The notes beneath the pieces are model-generated. The model had not been told where the DNA came from. It saw only the letters and a program-made list of their open reading frames with translations, and made no database searches. Positions 6,242 to 13,266 of a DNA stretch of 16,728 nt are shown here, in pieces. The position numbers and the translations under genes are program-made. Within the stretch, counting starts at the first letter, position 1, and each line of letters starts with the position of its first letter. Source of the stretch: Bacillota bacterium (GTDB taxonomy: Bacteria; Bacillota; UBA4882; JAAYXC01); NCBI GenBank assembly GCA_012516115.1, contig JAAYXC010000382.1:1-16728 (forward strand), written 5' to 3'.

Positions 6242-7501
6242 CTATTCCCGGATCTGCCCGTCGCCACAGATCTCGTATTTAACGCTGGTTAAAGCCTCAA
6301 GGCCCATCGGACCCCGCGCATGGAGTTTTTGGGTGCTGATCCCGATCTCCGCCCCGAAGCCGAACTGAAAACCATCGGTAAAACGGGTCGAAGCATTAAC
6401 GTAGACCGCCGCGGCGTCCACCTCCCGCAGGAAACGCCGGGCCCGGGTATAGTCCCGGGTCACGATGGCTTCGGAATGTTTTGTCCCGTAGCGGGCGATG
6501 TGGGCCAGGGCCTCATCCAGGGAAGCGACGACCTTCACCGCCAGGATGAGGTCCAGATACTCCGTGGCCCAGTCCTCTTCGGTGGCCGGGACCGCCTGGG
6601 GTATGAAAGTCCGCGTCCGGGGGCAGCCCCGGATCTCCACGCCCCGCGCCTGTAAGGCGGCGGCGATCCGGGGGAGGAAGATGGGGGCCTCGGCTTCGTG
6701 GACGAGCAGGGTTTCCATGGCGTTACAGACCGCCGGACGCTGGCATTTGGCGTTGATGACGATCCGTTCGGCCATCTCGTGGTCGCAACCTTCATCGACG
6801 TAGACGTGGCAATTACCCACGCCCGTCTCGATGGTGGGGACGGTGGCGTTCTCCACCACCGTCTGAATGAGACCCGCACCACCTCGCGGGATCAGGACGT
6901 CGAGGTAACCGGAGAGACGCATCAAGGCCCGTGCCGCCTCGCGGCCGGGATCATCGAGGAGTTGGACGGCGTCCGCGGGTAACCCCACCCGGGTCATGGC
7001 CTCGCGCAAGACGGTCACCAACGCCCGGTTACTCTCCAACGCCTCGGAACCGCCGCGGAGGATGACGGCGTTACCGGTCTTAAGACATAATCCGGCCGCG
7101 TCAACCGTGACATTGGGCCGGGCCTCGTAAATCATTCCGATCACACCCAAGGGCACCCTTACCTGGGCGATCTCCAGACCGTTCGGCCGCCGCCAGCGGG
7201 CCACGGTCTGGCCGATGGGATCGGGAAGCTCGGCCACGCCGAGAAGTCCTTTCGCCATCTCCTCCACCCGGCGTTCGTCCAGATAAAGCCGGTCCAGCAT
7301 CGCCCGGCTAAGGCCGTGCTCCCTGGCGGCGCCCATATCCCGGCCGTTGGCTTCGAGGATGGCGCTTGCGGCGGCCAGAAGTCCTTTGGCCATCTCCCTT
7401 AAGCCGGCGTTACGTATAACGCCATCGGTCCGGGCCAAGACCGTAGCCGCGGCTCGCGCCCGTTCGCCGTATTCCCGCCACCGCGCCTCGATCTCCGTCA
7501 A
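6242..7501 (-). CDS. proA: glutamate-5-semialdehyde dehydrogenase (gamma-glutamyl phosphate reductase)
   Basis: The cytoplasmic enzyme of the second step of proline synthesis, reducing gamma-glutamyl phosphate with NADPH to glutamate semialdehyde. The full length is conserved, including GMIYEARPNVTVDAAGLCLKTGNAVILRGG and the active-site segment AKCQRPAVCNAMETLLVH, whose PAVC cysteine (Cys259) is the expected catalytic residue. It ends with FGAEIGISTQKLHARGPMGLEALT, typical of ProA. Length is 419 residues from the TTG at 7501, chosen because GGGGAG lies 8 nt upstream. The GTG at 7510 has its purine run directly against it. It follows proB after a 131-bp spacer, longer than usual for proBA, with no clear promoter or terminator. 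Confidence 0.96.
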   Translation of the reverse strand: MTEIEARWREYGERARAAATVLARTDGVIRNAGLREMAKGLLAAASAILEANGRDMGAAREHGLSRAMLDRLYLDERRVEEMAKGLLGVAELPDPIGQTVARWRRPNGLEIAQVRVPLGVIGMIYEARPNVTVDAAGLCLKTGNAVILRGGSEALESNRALVTVLREAMTRVGLPADAVQLLDDPGREAARALMRLSGYLDVLIPRGGAGLIQTVVENATVPTIETGVGNCHVYVDEGCDHEMAERIVINAKCQRPAVCNAMETLLVHEAEAPIFLPRIAAALQARGVEIRGCPRTRTFIPQAVPATEEDWATEYLDLILAVKVVASLDEALAHIARYGTKHSEAIVTRDYTRARRFLREVDAAAVYVNASTRFTDGFQFGFGAEIGISTQKLHARGPMGLEALTSVKYEICGDGQIRE

Positions 7502-7632
7502 ATCCCTCACTCCCCGCGCGTCTTTCGAAACGAATTTCGAATATGAAACCTGAACCTCACCCCCCGTTCCCCCGCGGGGTTGCCACCGGGAAGGTGGGTT
7601 TTGGCCTCACGGACTTCTAAACCAGGGGAAGA

Positions 7633-8808
7633 TTAAAGACATACCATATTGTCGCGGTGGATGATCTCCTCATAACCTTTCCGACCTAGGAGCCGCTCGA
7701 TCTCGTTCGTCCGGTGGCCCATGAGTTTGACCACGTCCTCGTGGTTGTAGTTTACCAGTCCCCTGGCGAACTCGTTCCCTTCCTGGTCAACGACCTTGAC
7801 CAGGTCGCCTTCGACGAATTCCCCCCGCACGGCCACGATCCCGGACGGCAGGAGACTCTTGCCTCCTTCCCGCAGGGCTCTCGACGCCCCGGCGTCCACC
7901 ACCAGTTCCCCGTGGGGAAGCTGGCCGAAGGCGATCCATTGTTCGCGGGCCGGCAAACTCCGGGCCCGGGGTAAAAAGACGGTCCCCACATCTTCCCCCC
8001 GGAGAAGGCAGGCCAGGGTCCCCGGCGGTTCGCCGGCGATCAGGGCCATCGGACAACCGGAACTGGTGGCGATCCGCGCGGCCGCGAGTTTGCTCGCCAT
8101 CCCCCCGCTCCCCAGATCCGTCCCGGCTCCGCCGGCCACACGCAAAAGCGCCGGAGTGATCTCCTCCACCTCCGGGATGCGGAGGGCCCCCGGATCATGA
8201 CGCGGATCGGCCGTATAGAGCCCATCCACATCGGAGATCAAGACCAAAAGATCCGCGCCGATCAGACCGGCCACCATGGCCGCCAGGGTATCGTTCTCGC
8301 CGAATTGGCACTGGAGCTCTTCCGTGGCCACGGTGTCGTTTTCGTTGATGATGGGGATAACCCCCAGTTCGAGGAGGGTAAAGAGCGTGCGGCGGGCATT
8401 GAGATACCGGCGCCGTTCCCGGGTATCGTCCCGGGTGAGGAGGACCTGGGCCACGATCTGGTTGTATTCACCGAAGAGCTTCTCGTAGATCTGCATGAGG
8501 AGGCCCTGGCCGATGGCGGCCATGGCCTGTCGTTCGGCCAGGTTTCGCGGTTTCCCGCCTCGTCCGAGGCGCCCCATCCCCGCGGCCACCGCGCCGGAGG
8601 TAACGAGGAGGGGCCGGTGACCGGCATTGGCCAGATCCGCCAGTTCGCGGGCCAGGGCCTCCATCCGGCCGAGATTGAGCTTACCGGTGGGATGGGTAAG
8701 GGTGCTCGAACCCACCTTGATGACGAGACGGGCCGGTCCGCTCATGGCGCGGGCAATGACCTCTTGCCGCCGCGAGAGGATCTCCGTCCCTTCGTTCTTA
8801 CCGTCCAC
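7633..8808 (-). CDS. proB: glutamate 5-kinase with PUA domain
   Basis: Phosphorylates glutamate with ATP in the first step of proline synthesis, normally feedback-inhibited by proline. The amino-acid kinase domain begins RLVIKVGSSTLTHPTGKLN and includes VTSGAVAAGMGRLG, IINENDTVATEE, FGENDTLAAMVAGLIGADLLVLISDVDGLYTADPR and GTDLGSGGMASKLAAARIAT. A C-terminal PUA domain follows (about residues 275-370; GELVVDAGASRALREGGKSLLPSGI). I chose the GTG at 8808 (391 residues) because GGAGGT lies 7 nt before it; the GTG at 8823 has no spacing to a ribosome site. An ATG 21 codons into the protein (8745) is a weaker alternative. An extended -10 promoter lies about 75 bp upstream. Confidence 0.96.
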   Translation of the reverse strand: MDGKNEGTEILSRRQEVIARAMSGPARLVIKVGSSTLTHPTGKLNLGRMEALARELADLANAGHRPLLVTSGAVAAGMGRLGRGGKPRNLAERQAMAAIGQGLLMQIYEKLFGEYNQIVAQVLLTRDDTRERRRYLNARRTLFTLLELGVIPIINENDTVATEELQCQFGENDTLAAMVAGLIGADLLVLISDVDGLYTADPRHDPGALRIPEVEEITPALLRVAGGAGTDLGSGGMASKLAAARIATSSGCPMALIAGEPPGTLACLLRGEDVGTVFLPRARSLPAREQWIAFGQLPHGELVVDAGASRALREGGKSLLPSGIVAVRGEFVEGDLVKVVDQEGNEFARGLVNYNHEDVVKLMGHRTNEIERLLGRKGYEEIIHRDNMVCL

Positions 8809-8829
8809 GGGGCTTACCTCCACCTCCGG

Positions 8830-8880
8830 AAAACGGTTGGGGCCATCTCCCCGTCGAACCGACGTGAGAAAGACCGTTTT
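8830..8880 (-). promoter_or_regulatory. inverted-repeat leader of proB
   Basis: AAAACGGT (8830-8837) and ACCGTTTT (8873-8880) form an 8-bp perfect stem. Inside is a second hairpin, CGTCG (8852-8856) with CGACG (8860-8864). The element fills the space between the proB -10 box and its ribosome site and would form at the 5' end of the mRNA. It has none of the conserved parts of a T-box and is too short for one. Function is unknown. Confidence 0.35.
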
Positions 8881-8882
8881 TC

Positions 8883-8891
8883 ATTATACCA
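8883..8891 (-). promoter_or_regulatory. extended -10 promoter of proBA
   Basis: The minus strand reads TGGTATAAT, a perfect TATAAT (8883-8888) preceded by the TGn extended -10 element. No good -35 is seen at 16-18 bp upstream, which is acceptable for an extended -10 promoter. It lies between the glycosidase stop and proB. Confidence 0.55.
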
Positions 8892-8933
8892 TACCGCGCC
8901 CGGAGGATCCTGCCGCGCAAGGGAAAAAGGCGC

Positions 8934-10403
8934 TCATCCCTGACGGAGTACGGTCCCGGTCAAGGCCGGCAGCTTCACCACCAGGTCGTAGCCCGGCCCG
9001 ACCTCGTAGACACCTCCGCGCAGGAGGTCCTCCCAGCGGCCTTCTTCCCGGGCCTCGGCCGGAAGGGCGATGATCCGGTCATGCTGGGAAGCATTCATCA
9101 CCATCAGCAACCTCTCTTCGCCCGCTTCGCGAAGATACGCCCAGACCCCGGCGGCGTTGTCCTGGTAGAAGGGAATGAAAGTACCGTCCCAGAGGGCGGG
9201 CGAATGCTTCCGGATGGCGCCGAGCTTACGATAAAAGGCCAGCAGGTCCTGGTCCTGCTCTTCAGGGTTCCAGGGCATCGTCTTCCGGCAGTCGGGATCC
9301 TCGCCGCCGGTCAGACCGACCTCGTCCCCGTAGTAGATCACCGGTACCCCTGGATAGGTGAACTGAAAAAGCGCGGCCAGTTTGAGCCGGCGTTTATCAC
9401 CCCCGGCGAGGGTGAGAAAACGCGGGGTATCGTGACTGCCGAGAAGGTTGAAGAGACCGAGGGTGACCTCTTCCGGATAACGGGCCCGCAAGGCGGCCAA
9501 TCCCTCGACAAAACGCGGAAGATCCATTTCGCCGGTGGCAAAAAACTTTACCACCAGGTCCCGCCAGGGGTAGTTCATCACCGCATCGAAAGTATCCCCC
9601 TGGAGCCAGGGCCGGCCGTCATCCCAGATCTCACCCACCAGATAGGCCTCGGGATTGATCTCCCGTACCAGACGACGGAAGTAACGCCAGAAGAAGAAAG
9701 GTACTTCGTTGGGGACGTCCAGGCGCCAACCGTCGATCCCGAAGGTCGTCCAGAATTCGATCACCCGGGTAAGATAGGCCAGCACCTCCGGATGGGCCAC
9801 GTTGAGTTTGGGGAGGCTGGGGAAACCCCACCAACACTCGTAGTTCGGTTTCGGGTGCTGGCGTAAAGGAAAATCATGACAGAAATACCATCCGGCATAA
9901 GGAGAACGGGCGCCTTCGCGCAGCACGTGTTGAAAGGCCCAAAAACGGTCTCCGGTATGGTTGAAGACCCCGTCGATGATGACCCGGATTCCCCGGCCGT
10001 GGGCCGCATCCAAAAGGGCGCCGAAGGTCTTGAGGCTTCCCAGATGGGGATCGATCAGGAGGTAATCCTGGGTATCGTATTTATGGTTGGAAGGGGAAAG
10101 AAAAATGGGGTTAAGGTAAATCCCCCCTACTCCCAGCTCCGTCAAATAATCCAGACGGTCGATGATCCCCTTGAGATCGCCGCCGAAAAAATTATCCCTC
10201 GTCGGTCGGGTCCCCCAGGGGGCCGTACGGGGTGGATCGTTCTCCGGATCGCCGTTGGCAAACCGGTCCGGGAAGATCTGATAAAAGATCGTCCGATAGA
10301 CCCACCGGGGTGGAAACTCATCCGGCGAGGGGATAAGGGGTGAAGAGGCGGCAAAACGGGACGGGATTTCCTCCGGGTTGAGTTTGGCCATCCGGCAGTG
10401 CAT
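8934..10403 (-). CDS. GH13 alpha-glucan hydrolase (neopullulanase/cyclomaltodextrinase-like)
   Basis: An alpha-amylase superfamily enzyme acting on alpha-1,4 (possibly also alpha-1,6) glucans or cyclodextrins. The (beta/alpha)8 barrel begins near residue 33 (RWVYRTIFYQIFPDRFANGD). The four conserved regions are visible: DGVFNHTG; GIDGWRLDVPNEV with nucleophile Asp229; VGEIWDD with acid/base Glu258; LLGSHDTPRF with Asp325. DNFFGGDLKGIIDRLDYL and NPIFLSPSNHKYDTQDY are typical of the maltogenic amylase/neopullulanase group. At 489 residues it lacks the N-terminal domain of classical neopullulanases. No signal peptide is present, so it should work in the cytoplasm, perhaps on stored glycogen. The ATG at 10403 has GGGGGAG 6 nt upstream; longer in-frame starts lack this. 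It stands alone between mreB and proB. Exact substrate is not determinable. Confidence 0.9.
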   Translation of the reverse strand: MHCRMAKLNPEEIPSRFAASSPLIPSPDEFPPRWVYRTIFYQIFPDRFANGDPENDPPRTAPWGTRPTRDNFFGGDLKGIIDRLDYLTELGVGGIYLNPIFLSPSNHKYDTQDYLLIDPHLGSLKTFGALLDAAHGRGIRVIIDGVFNHTGDRFWAFQHVLREGARSPYAGWYFCHDFPLRQHPKPNYECWWGFPSLPKLNVAHPEVLAYLTRVIEFWTTFGIDGWRLDVPNEVPFFFWRYFRRLVREINPEAYLVGEIWDDGRPWLQGDTFDAVMNYPWRDLVVKFFATGEMDLPRFVEGLAALRARYPEEVTLGLFNLLGSHDTPRFLTLAGGDKRRLKLAALFQFTYPGVPVIYYGDEVGLTGGEDPDCRKTMPWNPEEQDQDLLAFYRKLGAIRKHSPALWDGTFIPFYQDNAAGVWAYLREAGEERLLMVMNASQHDRIIALPAEAREEGRWEDLLRGGVYEVGPGYDLVVKLPALTGTVLRQG

Positions 10404-10529
10404 CCTTCTCTCCCCCGCTGGCTGTTCGAGCAAGAATAGAGGCTTATGTATCCTTCCCGCGTCTCCTTGCCCCGTCGTAGACGACACGACCTGTGGCGGC
10501 GAGCAGGGTGGGACATCCGCCGAATCGGC

Positions 10530-10583
10530 TTAAAAAGCGCAGAGGAACAAAATACGATCAAGCCGAAGCAAGGATCGTAACAT
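10530..10583 (-). CDS. possible 17-residue leader peptide upstream of glycosidase
   Basis: A mini-ORF (MLRSLLRLDRILFLCAF, stop TAA) begins at an ATG with AAGGTGG 5 nt upstream, directly after a TATAAT box. Its codons span a terminator-like hairpin. It lies about 130 bp upstream of the glycosidase start. There are four or five Leu codons and four Arg codons, but no strong run of one amino acid, so classical amino-acid attenuation is not indicated. It may simply be chance. Confidence 0.25.
   Translation of the reverse strand: MLRSLLRLDRILFLCAF
10549..10579 (-). terminator. hairpin with T-run between mreB and glycosidase
   Basis: TACGATC (10553-10559) and GATCGTA (10573-10579) form a 7-bp stem capped by a short GC pair and a TTCG tetraloop. 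On the minus strand it is followed by TTTTGTT. It lies about 80 nt after the mreB stop and may terminate mreB, or act as an attenuator for the glycosidase because a TATAAT box lies only about 18 bp before it. Confidence 0.5.
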
Positions 10584-10596
10584 AACTTCCACCTTG

Positions 10597-10602
10597 ATTA
10601 TA
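10597..10602 (-). promoter_or_regulatory. possible -10 box upstream of glycosidase
   Basis: A perfect TATAAT on the minus strand in the mreB-glycosidase spacer. The sequence 17 bp upstream is a T/C tract, not a -35 consensus, so strength is uncertain. Any transcript would meet the 10549-10579 hairpin almost at once. Confidence 0.35.
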
Positions 10603-10656
10603 CTTGAACGTGGGGGGAAAAAAAGAAGGAATTCCTGGCAAAAGGCGATCGGCGGG

Positions 10657-11685
10657 TCAATGGCTCCGCTTGGCCCCCACTGCCACCCGGGCCAGGAGGT
10701 CTATGCGTTCCAGGGCCCGGCCGGTGCCCACGGCCACGCTGCTTAAAGGATCCTCGGCCACCCGTACGGGCATGCCGATCTCTTGCCGGAGACGGTCGTC
10801 GATCCCGCGTAAAAGGGCCCCTCCCCCGGTGAGCACGATCTCCTTGTGCATGATATCGGCCACGAGTTCGGGCGGCGTCCGCTCGATAACGCTGCGGACC
10901 GCGTTGATGATGCTCGGCAGGGGTTCCTGGAGGGCCTCCCGGATCTCTTCGGAGCCGATGAGGACGGTCTTCGGGAGACCGCTGACGTAATCCCTCCCCC
11001 GGACCTCCATGCGCATCTCTTCCGCCAGGGGGAAGGCCGAGCCCACGGCCACCTTGAGCTCTTCGGCCGTCCGTTCGCCGATCATGAGGTTGCTCGTACG
11101 CCGGATGAACCTGGCGATGGCCTCGTCCATGGCATCCCCGCCGATGCGCAAGGACTGGCCGGTCACCACCCCGCCCAGGGAGATCACGGCGATGGCGGTG
11201 GTCCCGCCGCCGATATCGATGATCATGTTTCCACTGGGTTCGTGGACGGCCAACCCGGCGCCGATGGCCGCCGCCACCGGTTCTTCGATGAGATATGCCT
11301 CCCGGGCGCCGGCGTTTAAACTGGCCTCGATGACCGCCCGGCGTTCCACCTCGGGGGTCCCGGCAGGCACGCTCACCATCACCCGGGGCCGGAAAAAAAC
11401 CCTCCGTTTGCAGACGCGCCTGATTAAATGACGCAGCATTTCCCGGGTAAGGTCGAAATCAGCGATCACGCCGTGACGGAGGGGTCGCACGGCCACGATG
11501 TCCGCCGGGGTCCGGCCGATCATCTGGCGAGCTTCTTCGCCGATGGCCAGGATCTCCCTGGTCAGCCGGCGGACGGCCACCACCGAGGGCTCGCGGAGCA
11601 CGATCCCTTTCCCCCGTTCGTAGACGAGACAATTGGCCGTTCCCAGGTCGATCCCAAAGTCTTTCAGGAAATATTTCCCGAGCAG
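10657..11685 (-). CDS. mreB: rod-shape actin homologue, MreB/Mbl family, probable CTG start
   Basis: A bacterial actin that forms membrane-bound filaments guiding cell-wall synthesis. It carries the phosphate-1 loop GIDLGTAN (11-18), connect-1 LIEEPVAAAIG (132-142), phosphate-2 IIDIGGGTTAIAV (155-167) and the adenosine motif VLTGGGALLRGI (284-295). The length of 342 residues fits the family. No ATG, GTG or TTG exists at the family start: the expected MLGKYF- N-terminus is encoded by CTG-CTC-GGG-AAA at 11685, with GGGGGAG 7 nt before it. Upstream codons in this frame (open to 11904) have no homology and are the rluB region read out of frame. Downstream starts would remove the ATP loop. The first 75 codons overlap the rluB frame. 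Whether it is MreB, Mbl or MreBH cannot be decided here. Confidence 0.9.
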   Translation of the reverse strand: MLGKYFLKDFGIDLGTANCLVYERGKGIVLREPSVVAVRRLTREILAIGEEARQMIGRTPADIVAVRPLRHGVIADFDLTREMLRHLIRRVCKRRVFFRPRVMVSVPAGTPEVERRAVIEASLNAGAREAYLIEEPVAAAIGAGLAVHEPSGNMIIDIGGGTTAIAVISLGGVVTGQSLRIGGDAMDEAIARFIRRTSNLMIGERTAEELKVAVGSAFPLAEEMRMEVRGRDYVSGLPKTVLIGSEEIREALQEPLPSIINAVRSVIERTPPELVADIMHKEIVLTGGGALLRGIDDRLRQEIGMPVRVAEDPLSSVAVGTGRALERIDLLARVAVGAKRSH

Positions 11686-12427
11686 CGTCGATCTCCCCCG
11701 TCGCCACTCCGGCCGCCCGGCGAAGGGCGTTAATCTCCTCGGGCCGTAACAAACGCCAGGCCCCCGGCGGTAGATTTCCCAGACGGAGAGGGCCGAAACC
11801 GATCCTGGCCAGGGCCAGCACCGGGTGGCCCACGGCCGCCAGCATACGCCGGACCTGTCGCTTCCTGCCTTCGTGGAGGCCGATTTCAAGGATAGCATCC
11901 CCATCGTGGCGGCCGACTATTTTTACCCTGGCCGGGGCCGTGGGACCGTCCTCCAGGAGGATACCACGGCGTAAACTGCTCAGGACGGACGGAGAGGGGA
12001 CCCCTTTTACCCTGGCCCGATACCTCTTCCAAACACCCTTGCTCGGATGGAGAAGCGCGTGGGTGAGTCGACCATCGTTGGTGAAAAGAAGAAGGCCGGT
12101 GGTATCCAGATCGAGACGGCCCACCGGAAAAAGCCGCGGGAACTTTGGCGGCAGGAGATGGGCCACCGTGGGGCGGCCCTGGGGGTCGTGCATCGTGGTG
12201 ACGTAGCCGGACGGCTTGTGCAGTACCAGGTAGACGAAACCGGCCGACGGGACGATCTTACGCCCCCCCAAGGTTACCTCATCGCGCAAGGGATCGACCT
12301 TCGTCCCGAGGGTGGTTACCGGGCGGCCGTTTACCGCCACCAGCCCGGCGCGGATCATTTCTTCGGCCGCCCGCCGCGAGGCCACGCCGGCGCGGGCGAG
12401 ATAGCGTTGGAGTCTTTCCAGGGCCAT
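11459..12427 (-). CDS. rluB: 23S rRNA pseudouridine synthase, RsuA/RluB family, with 3' overlap into mreB
   Basis: Converts a specific uridine in rRNA to pseudouridine. An N-terminal S4 RNA-binding domain (RLQRYLARAGVASRRAAEEMIRAG, residues 5-28) is followed by the catalytic domain with PVGRLDLDTTGLLLFTNDG, where Asp106 is the expected catalytic residue, and GLHEGRKRQVRRMLAAVGHPV (183-203). Conserved sequence ends near residue 238 (WRLLRPEEINALRRAAG). The frame then stays open for about 80 more codons, of which 75 lie inside mreB in another frame and look like a non-homologous passenger. Either the protein has a spurious tail or an indel near the C5 run at 11695-11699 hides a normal stop. The ATG at 12427 has GGGAG close upstream. 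Domain identity is certain; the 3' end is doubtful. RluB versus a paralogue is not resolved. Confidence 0.88.
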   Translation of the reverse strand: MALERLQRYLARAGVASRRAAEEMIRAGLVAVNGRPVTTLGTKVDPLRDEVTLGGRKIVPSAGFVYLVLHKPSGYVTTMHDPQGRPTVAHLLPPKFPRLFPVGRLDLDTTGLLLFTNDGRLTHALLHPSKGVWKRYRARVKGVPSPSVLSSLRRGILLEDGPTAPARVKIVGRHDGDAILEIGLHEGRKRQVRRMLAAVGHPVLALARIGFGPLRLGNLPPGAWRLLRPEEINALRRAAGVATGEIDAAREIFPERLWDRPGNGQLSRLRTGERDRAPRALGGGRPPADQGDPGHRRRSSPDDRPDPGGHRGRATPPSRRDR

Positions 12428-12465
12428 GGGGCTCTCCCATCAAACAAAGAAAAGATGGTCGGCTC

Positions 12466-12529
12466 CGCCGCCCGGGCGCGGATGCCCGCGGTCGCCCTCT
12501 CATCGGAAGTCCGAAGGTTCCGGGCGGCG
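12466..12529 (-). promoter_or_regulatory. branched RNA leader upstream of rluB
   Basis: A 10-bp perfect stem (12466-12475 with 12520-12529, CGCCGCCCGG/CCGGGCGGCG) encloses two hairpins: CGCGG/CCGCG with a 4-nt loop (12477-12490) and TCGG/CCGA with a 4-nt loop (12503-12514). This would form a three-way junction about 15 nt after the predicted transcription start. Closer to the gene, CCATC and GATGG pair across a T-rich loop and reach into the ribosome site. I do not recognise it as a known riboswitch. Confidence 0.45.
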
Positions 12530-12551
12530 AAAAGTCGAATAATCCGGGTCT

Positions 12552-12580
12552 AGTCTACGCCGGGGGAAGAAGAAAGTCAA
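12552..12580 (-). promoter_or_regulatory. sigma-A promoter of rluB(-mreB)
   Basis: The minus strand has TTGACT (12575-12580), a 17-bp spacer and TAGACT (12552-12557). Each hexamer matches the consensus well, and transcription would start about 120 nt before the rluB ATG. It lies 15 bp after the spoIIR stop. Confidence 0.7.
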
Positions 12581-12594
12581 GCGCGGCCATGGGC

Positions 12595-13230
12595 TTAACC
12601 CGAACGAGAAGAGGGAAACAGCCCGAAGAACCGCGCCCATCCCCGCCAAAAACGGTCCATTCGCTGGCCGTGGGCGCGGAGGAGCTTTTCGAGGAAGAGC
12701 AGCCGGACGCGGACGTTCCCCCGGGGTACCGTCTCCCCTTCGGTCAGAAAGCATACGGGAGGGAAGAGAACGCACCACCAGTTACTACCCCGGCCTTCTC
12801 CCAGGATGATGCGGACCGCTCGATACTTACCGGCCGGGAGCGTACCGAAGGGATAATGCCTGGTGGGGAAGGCAAACCACCCCGTCTCGATGCGGGCGCC
12901 GTAACGACCCCCGGCGGCGAGCACCGTCTTTTCCACCAATTCCTTCAACGGTTCGGCCTGGGCCCTTATCAGGGCGAGCGCTTTTTCGGGATCCCGACAC
13001 CCCATGAAGAGATCACGGGTCTCGGCCAGGAAGGCATCCCGTACCAGCACCTTGATCCGTTGATCCGTCGACCGGTCGCTGTGGGCGATAATATGCAACC
13101 GCACTAAATTGCGACTGTTATAAGCCAGTTCTCCGCGGTCCTTGGTCATCACCACGCCATCGCCCCAGATGCCTATACCAGCCAGCGCCACCAAGACCAG
13201 ACACGAAACGATCATCCGACGAAAAAACAA
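12595..13230 (-). CDS. spoIIR: stage II sporulation protein R, signal for pro-sigma-E processing
   Basis: SpoIIR is made in the forespore under sigma-F, secreted into the intermembrane space, and activates SpoIIGA in the mother cell. The 211-residue protein starts MFFRRMIVSCLVLVALAGIGIW, a positively charged hydrophobic signal or anchor segment. It then shows the family pattern NLVRLHIIAHSDRSTDQRIK, GRYGARIETGWFAFPTRHYP, LPAGKYRAVRIILGEGRGSNWWCVLFPPVCF. I chose the TTG at 13230 with GGAAG 6 nt upstream; an ATG five codons later is possible. It lies 27 bp after sigG, with no separate promoter clearly visible in that gap. Its place beside spoIIGA, the target of its signal, is notable. Confidence 0.93.
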   Translation of the reverse strand: MFFRRMIVSCLVLVALAGIGIWGDGVVMTKDRGELAYNSRNLVRLHIIAHSDRSTDQRIKVLVRDAFLAETRDLFMGCRDPEKALALIRAQAEPLKELVEKTVLAAGGRYGARIETGWFAFPTRHYPFGTLPAGKYRAVRIILGEGRGSNWWCVLFPPVCFLTEGETVPRGNVRVRLLFLEKLLRAHGQRMDRFWRGWARFFGLFPSSRSG

Positions 13231-13251
13231 GGTTTTCTTCCGCCTCCAACG

Positions 13252-13266
13252 GCCGGTTTAACCGGC
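13252..13266. repeat. 15-bp palindrome across sigG stop codon
   Basis: GCCGGTTTAACCGGC is a perfect odd palindrome covering the sigG stop (minus-strand TAA). It lies in the 27-bp sigG-spoIIR junction. With no T-run it is not a terminator. It could form a small hairpin at the 3' end of the sigG message. Confidence 0.4.

Noticed and set aside
7502..7632. Short palindromes in the proB-proA spacer (7524-7541, 7570-7579, 7583-7597)
   Set aside because: They are short and GC-rich. The T-run after the last one lies on the plus strand, the wrong direction for these genes, so no terminator or promoter is called.
11686..11904. In-frame N-terminal extension of mreB (73 residues)
   Set aside because: It is the rluB coding region read in another frame, with no similarity to actin homologues.
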